NCBI GenBank assembly: GCA_963921825.1
Contig: OY997589.1
Span: 2,108,001 to 2,172,000 of the forward strand
Reading direction: 5' to 3'
Source of the DNA: Erodium maritimum
Lineage: Eukaryota; Streptophyta; Magnoliopsida; Geraniales; Geraniaceae
DNA length: 64,000 nucleotides
Of the stretch, positions 10,603 through 21,300 are shown one piece after another. A program made the position numbers and the translations under genes. How positions within the stretch are numbered: position 1 is the stretch's first letter; every line of letters begins with the position of its first letter. The notes below the pieces were generated by a model that made no database searches, had not been told where the DNA came from, and worked only from the letters and a program-made list of their open reading frames with translations.

Positions 10603-13600
10603 ATGGTGTTGTGGGCATCATTCTTGTCATCATCACCGTCGACTTGCTTCCCTCTCGAGCTGCTCGTCGTCGTCGTAGGCTTGGCTTGCGTCAATGCGGC
10701 TCTCGCCGCCGTTGCATTCACTCAGGTTTGTTTTCCTTGACTACCCATTTTCGACTCTGCTGTTGCTGAGTTGAATTTCACTTATGGTCTGAAATTGAGA
10801 GGTTTGGTTTGGTGGGTGTGAGCTTGTGTTGTGTTTGGTTGGTGAGAAAGTTTTTGTATTGGTAGGGGTTGAATATTCTGTGCTACTGGTGAGTTAAATT
10901 TTGAATGGGGATTGAGCTTGTGAGGAATGGTGTGTGTTTGTGGGTCTATGAAATTGAGAGGTTTGGTGGGTATGAGCTTGTGTTGTGTTTGGTTGTTGAG
11001 AAAGTTTTTGTAGTGGTAGGGATTGAATATTCTGTGCTACTACTGTTGAGTTAAATTTTGAATGGGGCTCGAGCTTGTGAGGAATGGTGTGTGTTTGCGG
11101 GTCTCTGAAAGGGAGAATTTTGGTGGGTGTGAGCTTGTGTTGTGTTTGGTTGTTGAGAAAGTTATTGTAGTGGTAGGGATTGAATATTCTGTGCTACTAC
11201 TGTTGAGTTAATTTTTGCTCCTTTTTGTTTTAATGAACATGGGGATTGAGCTTGTGGGAATTGCTGTGTGTTTGGGGTTGGGGGTCTCAGAAATTGTGAG
11301 GTTTGGTGGGTATGAGCTTATGCTATGTTTGGTTGCTAAGAAAGTTTTTGCTACTCAATTTCTGAAAGAAAAAAAAATTAGACAGATGGAAGATTCCCTA
11401 TTGATATACTAGCCATCTGAGAGACTGAGACAAATAGTACGGAAAGATGAATGATTGAAGACAGTTATATCTGTCAATCTTGGTTTGGTTGACAAATTTC
11501 TAAAAGAAGTGATGGAAGATTCCCAATTTCTATAATATCCCTCAGAATTTATTTTTAAAAAGAGTGAGTGTATTTTCTTGGGATAATTGCGAAAAAAGTA
11601 CACCAGAGGTATTCAATTTTTGCAACTTGTATCCCTCTTCTTTGCTAATGGCAAAAGAAATACTCTGAACTTGTCTTTTTGTTGCAATTTGTGTAAAAAT
11701 GATGATTTAACCCTTACAACTTCGATTTAAAAAATAAGAAGTGAAAAACGAAAAAAAAATCCAAGATTTCATATCCACAAGGAAATTTGAAATTTTGATT
11801 TTTAAATTTATATTTCCAAGGGTAAAATCCTCATTTTGAAACAAATTCATACAATGTGCAACAAAAGGACAGGCTTGGGGTAAGTTTTTGCAATTATCAA
11901 AGGTTACAGATTGCAAAAAGTGAATACCTCATGGTACTTTTTTGCAATTATCCCTTTGTTATAATAATTCCCATTGAGACTTCTATATCAACTATGACAT
12001 TTCTGAATCCAAAGTCCTCATCTTGTTATAATAATGCTACATTGAGATTTGTGTATCAACTATGAGAAATTAGTACTTGGTATTATAAATTTCATAATTT
12101 ATGACATACTATAGGCACTTTGTTTTTCCAGCTCTTTAGGATTCATGTGCGGAATCAGCAAGTTGGATGGACACGCCAGAAAGTAAGCGAGATATTGAAT
12201 TCCAAGTTCTTATTTTACCACAAGCTGTTTCTTGTAATACAGTTTCATTTGTAGTTCATTTAACCATTAAAAAAATCATTTATTGGATGTTTACTTACAG
12301 GTACTCCATCTCATGATTGGCTCTTCCACCTTGGGTAAGGCTTGAACTATCTTATTTGCATCATCAAACTTTTTTATTGACATGATTTCACTAACAAATG
12401 AATGAGAACTTTCGATAGTTGGGTCTTACGAATTTTGTTCTATGCCCACAGGTTATGTTCTATACTTAATGTCCACTCTCATTGCTACATGTGAAGGGTG
12501 GCTTTGCTGGTCTAATGCATGTGGGTTTATCCTGATGGGTATGTTCTTCATATTGCAGTTGTTGGTTATTATATTCTATTTTCTTCAAAATTTTGTTATC
12601 GACAATATATTCATATTCGTAAACCATGTATATATCGCTGCAGCTTGCCCCAAAATTTTGTTTCTTGCGGCTTTTCTTCTACTCCTTTCATTCTGGTAAG
12701 TTCTATTCACCCCAAGTTTCACTTATTTCCTAGCTTTTGTATACTGTTTGTGATTTTTAACTATGATATATATACTTGCAGTTGTGATTTACGGTGTATG
12801 TATATGTTTCTGTGTGGACTATGATTTTATAGGGTTGACCTTTGCCATCAGGCAAATGATGATGAGGATGATGAAGAAGAACGTAGCACTCAACAGTCTT
12901 TGTTGCATAATTCACAACATAAACCAGGTTCATTGGAGAAGGATGTTCACCGGAAATGTTGTTCATTTCAGGGACTTAATGTTGGGAGCCGGCAAAAATT
13001 TGTGATTGTGGTAAAATAGATTAAAGTTTCGTAACTGTTTGTGATTTTGGTGTATTACCCATTAATTTTTTTATAATGGATCTTGATTATCAAGATTTAA
13101 TTCGATAATTTTCTTGTTCTTGCTAGGTGGTTGTGTTTATCTTCATCTTGATGACAGCATTTGCGGTGATAATTTGGATTGGTGTGGGAAAAAATCCGAT
13201 TAATTCTGCTGTAGTAGCTCGGGTATGGATTATTCATACCAAGATGTGCATGTTTTAGATATAAACAGATCTATTTTATATATCGACTTTATAGTTATGA
13301 TGATTGATGTAATGATTATGTGGTTATGCTGCTAATAGTACTAGCATTCAAAGAACTAGGTATTATGATAAGCTGTTGGTTGTGATAATCTAATTGCTGG
13401 TTCACTAAACTTCTTAATATATATGCCTCTTCATTTGATGAGTTATTATTACAGGTATATGTTGATCTTTTTGCCTCGACAATACTACTACTGGGTGGAG
13501 CTTTGGGTTGCTATGGTAAATATCTGTATTTGAAAACAGTAATTGATGGTTTCAATATTGATTTATTGTTTTTGAAAATCGACGAAAACCATCATTTTTT

Positions 13601-14875
13601 TATTTTTTTCGTCACGTGAGTAAAAAATTTCCCAAAAAATTGCTATAGTTTCCACCTATTTTGTACTATGGTGACTCGTTGAAACTTATATGTGTAGTCA
13701 TGTGTCTGGAAACTTTACCACGTGTTTGTGGGCAATTCATAAAGGTAGTTATTTGGAATTAACCCAAAAGTGAATATGCATGCCGAATGCATTTTCCCTA
13801 TGCGCTCGCTCTCACTGATTAAAGTTCACTCGTTTTTCAGGTCTCCTGTTATGTCTGAAATTGAGGAAAGTGCGGTCCGAGAGATCTTCATCAGAGATAT
13901 GGAAGGTTTTATGAACAAAGTCGCTAGTTCCTATCTGTTTTGATTTTATTTTTGCAGCCTACAACGAACACAATTCATATCATTCTTACATATTTTCAAA
14001 GTTTCCTAAAAAATTTGCCACCGCTCGCAGGTTGCCGGTTTAGCAGTTGTTTCTATTTCGTGTTTTACATCGAGTGCTTTGGTAGCTCTCCTCACGGATA
14101 TTCCTGTACGTTCTCGATATCTCCTTAACATTTCTAGGGTTATAGAACGAGTAGTGCCTCAGTAACTGAAGTGTACTATTTTGTTCACAGCTGTTCTATC
14201 ACTGGCATCTAAAGAAAGTTACCGGATCAGAAGAGTCGGTTCTTCTGATTTTGTACTACTTCATAGGTAGGTTCTGTGTGTTCCAAGATATATATTTTCT
14301 TTTCGGTAGTAATAAAGGGATGATAGCAAAAGACTTGTGGTGAATTATGCGCCGATAGCTATCCCCAACTTCAAAGTTTTACATCCATCTATTTCAACTT
14401 TAAACAATCAATTATCAAAGAGAAAATTCTAAAATGCCCTTTACTATTCGTCAAGTAGTGAGGGGCATTTTAGACTTTTCAATTTGAAAGTTAACTCCTG
14501 ACGCTGTGAGGAAAAAAAAATTAAAGTTGGGGGAGCTGTTGCAAATAACGTGTTAAAGTTGGGTGTAGTTATGTGCAAAACACGTATGCCATGCAAAAGT
14601 TGAGTTAGCTATATGCAATTATTCGTAAGAAAATATGTCCTAAATCTACAATGAGGTTTTTATCAGGTTCGTCAGTGCCCTCGGCTTTTGTTTTATGGGT
14701 AATGAGAGAGTTGCCGCCACCAATCAAAACCACGAGCCAACAAGAAACGGGAGCTATAACTTTCGTGAGTTCCGGGACGGGAGAAACACACCATCCTCAA
14801 CGTTGGACTGTTGCTACTAGTTCGAGTAACCCGGTAACTACTTACCTCTCAACCGATTACGACACAAATCGTTGA
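10603..14875 (+). CDS. TOM1/THH1-family multi-pass membrane protein, 12 exons, 368 aa
   Basis: Predicted membrane protein of the tobamovirus multiplication protein 1 (TOM1/TOM3/THH1) superfamily, closest in my recollection to the Arabidopsis AT3G59090 group. In TOM1 and TOM3 the proteins sit in the tonoplast and support tobamovirus RNA replication; the role of this branch is less clear. Seen: about seven hydrophobic segments, an NQQVGWTRQKVLHLMIGSS loop, VDLCHQANDDEDDEEE acidic loop (near residue 120), GSSVPSAFVLWVMRELPPP near the end. Exons: 10603-10725, 12132-12182, 12301-12334, 12452-12538, 12644-12695, 12833-13010, 13127-13222, 13455-13515, 13841-13905, 14031-14105, 14191-14266, 14667-14875; total 1,107 nt, frame kept. 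Start chosen as the first ATG, giving MVLWASF. Intron 1 (1.4 kb) holds a tandem repeat and a foldback element. Confidence 0.92.
10785..11350 (+). repeat. Tandem repeat in TOM1-family intron 1, period about 160-180 bp
   Basis: Three to four degenerate units each contain GAAATTGAGAGGTTTGG, GTGAGCTTGTGTTGTGTTTG, GAGAAAGTTTTTGTA and TTGAATATTCTGTGCTACT. Units begin near 10791, 10950, 11107 and 11290; the last is the most worn. Confidence 0.85.
11580..11954. mobile_element. Foldback element, family A, TOM1-family intron 1
   Basis: 375 bp, left end GGGATAATTGCGAAAAAAG, right end TTTTTTGCAATTATCCC. The right arm is shortened compared with the copy at 6915. Flanking 9-mers do not match. Confidence 0.87.
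13584..13765. mobile_element. Half copy of family C, TOM1-family intron 8
   Basis: Begins TTTTTTCGTCACGTGAG and ends GGCAATTCATAAAGGTAG then TTATTTGGAATTAACCC, matching the right half of the copy at 4710. Confidence 0.65.
14317..14625. mobile_element. Foldback element, family G, TOM1-family intron 11
   Basis: Left end GGGATGATAGCAAAAGAC and a block CCCCAACTTCAAAGTTTTAC; right side AAATTAAAGTTGGGGGAGCT and TGCAATTATTC. The core around 14400-14480 contains AAATGCCC/GGGGCATTTT paired blocks. Weak 9-mer match at the ends. Confidence 0.65.
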
Positions 14876-14879
14876 GTAT

Positions 14880-15115
14880 TTGCTACCTAACTATTTGTTT
14901 CTTCCTATCATAAAATGACGAAAATGCCCTTGACCATGATCTCAAAAGAAACCCCTTCGTCTTTTACATCTACTCGACCCTTTTTCACATCTAATGAAAA
15001 AATGTTTTGGGTAGTTACAGGGTCTTTTATGAGATCCTGGCCAAGGGCATTTTCGTCATTTTTTGACGAAAAAGAGCTATGTGAATTTTTTAAAGCCATG
15101 GTAGCTAGGTGAAAA
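14880..15115. mobile_element. Short foldback element just after the TOM1-family stop codon
   Basis: Inverted blocks GCTACCTAACTA/TGGTAGCTAGGTG and AAATGACGAAAATGCCCTTG/CAAGGGCATTTTCGTCATTT. It begins within a few bases of the stop at 14875, so it likely lies in the 3' UTR or at the polyadenylation region. Confidence 0.7.
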
Positions 15116-15529
15116 ACGTGTAAACTTAAGTCTATCTAAGTATAATGAATCCTTTCTTCTTTGAACTGAAGGTATCAAGAGCAAGTCCTATATAAATGAG
15201 CATGCATGAAGCTTAAACCCAGTTGTGTCGTTACGAGGAAGATCTGCAAAAAAAACAGATACGGTGATTCTCCATGGAATTGGATCAAACCCGGCTCGAG
15301 TTCAGAAGAGAAAGCTGGTACTTCCCCTCAATACAAGCCTTCAAATGCAAGCACAAGGTCATAGGTGCATGTAAATAGCTAAACTCTAGAAAAAAAGGAA
15401 CTTTTCTTCTTCTTTAGTGACCAGTTGTTGATATACACTCAGGTTGAATCTTGTAAATGTAAAGTTACAGTGATTAGGAGCAAATGGGTTGAGTTTTTGC
15501 ATTCAGATTTGTCTGTAAGGATAGTGATT

Positions 15530-15735
15530 AGAATGCATTATTAATTACCAACACAACTTTAGAATGCATTATATATTGCTCATAAATCTATTGAATCCGT
15601 GAAGAACTATCCAGACCATTCATTATGAATATTCATCATAGTTTCATTCTGTTATGTTTTTCTAATGAAAGTCGGTGGACAAAATTTTAGGTAGTTTTTC
15701 GTTGTGAACAGTACTTTAGGGTAGTTTTTGACAAT
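15530..15735. mobile_element. Partial family E foldback element, intergenic
   Basis: Contains TTTAGAATGCATTATATATTG, a GAAAGTCGGTGGACAAAATT block and the right end TAGGGTAGTTTTTGACAAT. It matches the right part of the better copy at 33905; the left end is lost. Confidence 0.7.
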
Positions 15736-15876
15736 CGACTCTTTTGCCAAAATAAGGGAGAAATAATGTGTAAGGGCACGCACATGACATTTTTTGTGTC
15801 AAAAAACTAATGAACAATAGTAAAATGAAAATTTCGAAAAGTAAGGTATCTTCAAGACGAAAAATACAAATAATTA

Positions 15877-16180
15877 GGGTTAATTACCTTTTGTACCTAT
15901 TTTCTATTGGTAACATATATTTTGTATCCTTATGTTTTGTAACGTCTAATAACAATCCCACGTTTTGGTAACTGTTATTTAGTACACTTTATGAATTGAT
16001 TATATATCATTTAATACCCTTTTATGTATTGATAACAGAACATTTAATACTCCTTATTAATTGGTCACATATCATAAAAATGGTGTAAACTTGACCAAAA
16101 TTTTATCTAGAGCGTTACCAATACATCATAGTACTATAGGAGTATTACCTGTACATAAGGGTACTAAACATAGTTAACCC
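15877..16180. mobile_element. Foldback element, family D (copy 1), intergenic
   Basis: Left end GGGTTAATTACCTTTTGTAC; right end GTACTAAACATAGTTAACCC. Internal GGTAACATATATTTTGTA and paired GTTACCAATACATCATAG blocks. Flanking AAATAATTA and AAATAAGCA agree at 7 of 9 positions. Confidence 0.75.
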
Positions 16181-17090
16181 AAATAAGCATATATAGGTGA
16201 AAATCATTACTAGTTAAGTCTCTTAATACATTTATATTTTATGATAAAAGGGAGGGGCACACTAAGAAAGTGAAGGAAAGCTTGCATGGTGGGATGTGCC
16301 TACCATGATTGACCAAGTGTGGAATGAAATTAAGATGTGATTTATATGTTCTGTAAAGATTTGCATACATGAACATGGAGACTTCATGTGATTAACAACT
16401 GCTTAATTATTGTGACTTCCACTTAAACCCATTTTCAATGCCATGAACAACACAAACTTTATGGTTAAGTATCTCAGATAAAAAATGTTCATTTATTAAT
16501 AATTTGGTACATATTTTGAGATATTCTAAAGACATATCAAATTTTTTTATGATATCAGGATCGAAGTTTAAATCTGAATTTATCATCTCTTACGAATAGG
16601 TGAAAGTTAGGTTGGAGACTTCGGTCTTGACAAAAGTTCAAGTTTTGCATCAATTTTCTTCCCGTTGACCTTACAACAACATTTATTGGGAAAATAACCG
16701 TTTTTCCATTTGTATTATACGTGTTTTACAATTTAGAACCTTTATGTATATATATCTTTTTTGTATGGTTAGTTTTAATTTCTAACAAAAAAAAATAACC
16801 CAATTAATGGATTTACAGACACAAAATAATTAGATATATTTGTGTATAAAACAATCCACTGATAATATTTACAAACCCACACTTTCAAAAAAAAAAAATG
16901 GGGACCCACAAATATTTTTTTAGTCCAACTAAGAAACATAAAAACTTAGGGAAGAAGGAATAAAAGTACCTGAAATAGAAACTCTTACTACCAATCATTC
17001 AACTCTAAAGAACCATTCTATACCAAGTAACTTTATCAAAAGTAGAAAGGTCATATTCTATGAATATGCATGAGGAACACAAGTGTTTTT
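16181..17090. other. AT-rich intergenic DNA
   Basis: No open frame, RNA gene or clear repeat recognised. It contains poly-A/T runs and an AGGGAGGGGCACACTAAGAAAG stretch of no known meaning. Confidence 0.4.
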
Positions 17091-17097
17091 GTTTTTA

Positions 17098-17849
17098 GGG
17101 ATGATGGCAAAAAATTGCCCTGAAGTATACGATTTTTGTAATTCGTGTTTAAAACAAAAATCCCTTTTGCTACGAACATGTGGTGTCTGTCGAACATTTT
17201 CTTTTTTGCAAAACGTATATTTTGGTATAAGGGTAAAACTGACGTTTTTAAAATCTACGTGATATGTGAAAGATACATGACCTATATTTTGAAGGGTTGA
17301 TTCCACTTCAGTATCTTAAATATTTTATATTTTATTTAGCATACCCAAATCTTTTTTATGTCACTTTAGTACCTAATTTTTTACTAACTCATTTAGAATA
17401 CCCTAATTCTTTTTTGTGTCACCTCAATGCCTTGAATTTTTATTAATTCTATTTTAGTACCCACCGTTAACTTTACCCTAAATTTGGTTGTTAATAAGGG
17501 GTATTATTGTCATTTTACCTGTTTTGGATGGAAAATCAGATGGAAAAGTTAACGGTGGGTACTAAAATGAAATTAATGAAAGTTAAGGGTATTGAGGTGA
17601 CACAAAAAAGATATATGATACTCTAAATGAATAAATGAAAGTTTAGGGTACTGAAATGACACAAAAAAGATGTAGGATACTCTAAATAAATTATGAAAAA
17701 TTTAGGATACTGAAATAAAATTATCGCATCCTTTTTGAACGGAAAATATAACTTTTTATTGGCGTTACAAATCGCTAGGTTACTAGTTTAGGGACACAAG
17801 TTACGGAAACCGAATACCTGAGGGTAATTTTTTGCAATTATCTCTTGTT
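17098..17849. mobile_element. Family A-like element split by a nested element
   Basis: Left end GGGATGATGGCAAAAAATTG with CCCTGAAGTATACGATTTTT; right end GAATACCTGAGGGTAATTTT then TTGCAATTATCT. The two ends pair like family A, but the middle is occupied by the separate element at 17294-17732. Older and more diverged than the standard family A copies. Confidence 0.75.
17294..17732. mobile_element. Foldback element, family F, nested in the element at 17098
   Basis: Left blocks GGGTTGATTCCACTTCAG, CATACCCAAATC, TATGTCACTTTAGTACC; right side GGTACTGAAATGACACAAAA, GATACTCTAAATAA, GATACTGAAATAAAATTAT. Arms also share CCCACCGTTAACTTT/AAAGTTAACGGTGGG near the centre. TTTTGAA flanks both ends, compatible with a target duplication. 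Confidence 0.8.
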
Positions 17850-18062
17850 TGACAAGAGTTTCACACGTGTCACAATCTCATCCATCGTCAACAAACGGTA
17901 ACCCAAACGGAAAGCCTCTCCAATAATACATACAGTTTCGCGCCATAGCTTTTCTCAGCTAAGCAATTAAGCAAAGCAATCACCTTTTTTTCCCCTCTTT
18001 CCCCCATTTTTAATTTTATACTGAAAAAGCGTACTCAGAGCAAAGACCCAGAAAAAGCAGCC

Positions 18063-18323
18063 ATGGATTCTCGAAAAGGAGCTCGATTTCTGATTTGTTT
18101 TATCAATCGATTCAGCAAAAGCAATACCAAGACCAAACCCATTTGTCTCATCGCTCCACAAAGCCAACCCAATCACTTTGCCCCACTTTCTCTCGCTTTC
18201 CATCTCTCCCCTTCCATTCAAAACCACCATGACCTCGCTCTTTCTCGACACTACAGTCCGATCCCCAGAAACCCTCGAAGACCCAGTTGGACAATTTGGG
18301 GCTTTTTGGAGTTTTGTAGCTGA
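18063..18323 (+). other. Possible upstream open reading frame in the callose synthase leader
   Basis: An 86-codon frame begins with ATG in a good context (GCAGCCATGG) and stops 18 nt before the main start codon at 18342. Its product (MDSRKGARFLICFINRFSK...) resembles nothing I know. Whether it is transcribed depends on where the leader begins. If it is, it would depress translation of the main frame; if the transcript starts downstream, it has no meaning. Confidence 0.3.
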
Positions 18324-18341
18324 GGTGAGCGATTGGGGCTG

Positions 18342-21300
18342 ATGGCGAGCTCCAGCGGGACGAAGCCGGAGTTGGGTGCTCCGTCGCCGTTGCGGAGGCT
18401 GTCGTCGAGGAACATATCGAGGCAGCAGACGAGGTTGGTGGATTTGCCTAACGAGGATGCTACTGCAATCGACAGTGAGACGCTGGTGCCGTCTTCTCTG
18501 GCCTCCATTGCTCCTATTCTCCGTGTGGCTAATGAGATTGAGAGTGATAACCCCAGAGTTGCTTATCTATGTAAGAACCCAAATAGATTGTGTTTTGTTG
18601 CTGTAGTTTGGTGTTTTTTTTTTGCTTGCTCATCATGGGTTCTATAGGTATATGTGTGTGAGTTTGGATGAACTTGTAAGCTGACTTTGTATTGTTGCTA
18701 TTTGGTGTTTGTGATTTTGCTTGCTCATCGTGGGTTCTATAGATATATGTATGTGATTTTGGATGAACTAGTAAGCTGACTTTGTATTGTTGCAATTTGG
18801 TGTTTGTGATTTTGCTTAGTCATAATTCATCTATGTTCTGTAGGTATATGTATGCGACTCTTATGAACTGATATGCTTTGATTTGCCTATTCATCATAAG
18901 AACCCAAATAGATCGTATTTTTTTGATTAGTTTTTGTTGCTGTAGTTTGGTGCTTTTGTGGTTTTCTTTGCTTGCTCATCATGGGTTATATAGATATATG
19001 TATGTGAGTTTGGATGAACTTGGAAGCTGAATTTGTATTGGTGCGATTTTGCTTGTTGGTCGCGTGTTCTGCAGATATATGCGTGTAGATCTTATGAACT
19101 GGTGTGCTGACTTTGTACTGTTCTAATTTGGTGTGTGTTCGTGATTTTCTTTGCTTACTCTCATGGGTTTTATAGATAGATATGATGAGATTGAGAGTAA
19201 TAACCCCGAAGTTGCCTATCTATGTAACAACCCAAATAGATTTGTGTTTTTGTTGGTGTGGTGTGGTGTTTGTGATTTTCTTTGTTTGCTCATCATGGGT
19301 TTTATGGATATACGCATGTGAGTTTAGATGAACTTGTAAGTTGACTTTGTATTGTTGCAATTTGGTGCTTGTGATTTTGCCTTTTGGTCGTGTGTTCTGC
19401 AGATGTATGCATCTGGATCCTATGAACTGGTATGCTGACTTTGTATTGTTCTAATTTGGTGTGTCTTTGTGATTCTTTGCTTACTCATCATATGTTCTAT
19501 AGATACAATGAGATTAAGAGTGATAACCCGGACTTGCTTATCTATGTAAGAACCCAAATAGACTGTGTTTTTTATTAGTTTTTGTGATTGTCTTTGCTTG
19601 CTCATCGTGGGTTCTATAGATATATGTATGTGAGTTTGGATGAACTTGTAAGCTGACTTTGTATTGTTCAATTTGGTGTTTGTGATTTTGCTTATTTGTC
19701 GTGGCTTCTGCAGATATATGCATGTGGATCTTATGATCTGGTGCTCTGACTTTGTATTGTTCTAATTTGGTGTGTGTTTGTGATTTTCTTGGCTTACTCA
19801 CCATGCGTTCTATAGCTATATCATATGTATGTGAATTCGGATGAACTTGTAAGCTGACTTTGTATTGTTGCAATTTGGTGTTTGTGATTTTGCTTATTCG
19901 TAGTGTGTTCTGTAGGTATACGCATGTGAATCTTATGAACTGGTATGCTTTGATTTGCCTATTCATCATGTGTTATGTAGATATATGTATGTGAATTCGG
20001 ATGAACTAGTATGATGACTTTGTATTGTTGTAATTTGGTGTTCGTGATTTGCTTTGGGCTTTGATCTTGCTTACTCATCATGTGTTCTTTAGATATAGGA
20101 ATGCAAATTAGGATAGAAGCTTAATATTTTGAATGAAAGGAACGAAGAATTGCATGTTGCTGTTAAATGTTAGAGAAAACCCCAATAACACACGCCATTA
20201 CACAAACTAACTGTAAAGGTCGTCTGTTTGCAAAAACACACCATCACCTTTCATTTATTCACACAAAACAACGGTTTCCGTTATATCGTACTGACACCGT
20301 CAGTTTTTTTTGTGTGCAAAAACAGTCACCTTTGTGAAGTTTTCTCAAAAACACCCCTAAGAACAAGGGTGAAGGTGAGTTTTTGCAAAGCAACTTAACG
20401 GAAAGCGTTGTTTTTTTTGTGAATAAATGAAAGGTGACTGTTTTTGCAAACGGGTAACCTTTACAGTTAGTTTGAGTTAATAAAGGTGGAAAATGGGTAT
20501 GTTATCAGGGTTACCCCTGAATGTTACTTCTCATCATATTCGATATGTCAATTTCATACATAAGATTCTGTAGTGAATACTAAAATACTTCCTTTTCTTT
20601 TTGACCTTTTTTTTTATATATTGTTTTCTTCAATTAGGTCGCTTCCATGCATTCGAAAAGGCTCACAGGATGGATACCACTTCGAGTGGACGTGGTGTTC
20701 GCCAGTTCAAGACCTATCTTCTACATAGGCTTGAAAAGGTAGACTCGATAATCATTTAATTGTTTTGTCTTGTTATTTTCTGAAACGGGAGACTATCTAC
20801 TACAAACCTCTAATATAAATACAAACTACAAACTCATCTGGGCCATTAGATCAAGTTAGATCCATGACCCATGTTTTTTAGGGTTTTTTAATAATAAAAA
20901 TAAAGTTCTGCATATTTACAATTTGTGCTATTAATGATTTATTTATTTATAATTTTGGACCATCTATTTTGCTTTCTCCAGTGGCTCCAAGGGGTTTGTA
21001 GTATATAGCTATCCTTCTGATACATATTGGCTACTTTTTGCAGGAAGAAGAAGAAACAAAACCTAAGCTTGCAAGAAGCGATCCCAAAGAAATCACTCTC
21101 TATTACCAAAACTTCTATGAGAAATACATCCAAGATGGCCAAAATGTTAGGAAACCGTAAGGCTTGAATCATCAGCTCTGTCCAAGCTTATTTTTGTTAA
21201 ACATAATATTCATTTGGTCTTATTCTTTGTTTATTTTTGCTAATTATTGAAGCGAAGAGATGGCTAAACTTATTCAGATTGCAACAGTATTGTACGATGT

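Noticed and set aside
18376-18606. Alternate-frame opening over callose synthase exon 1
   Set aside because: Shadow of the true exon, whose frame matches the CALS7 N-terminus.
18600-20100. Possible CRISPR-like array
   Set aside because: Plant intron; units are adjacent and degenerate without unique spacers.
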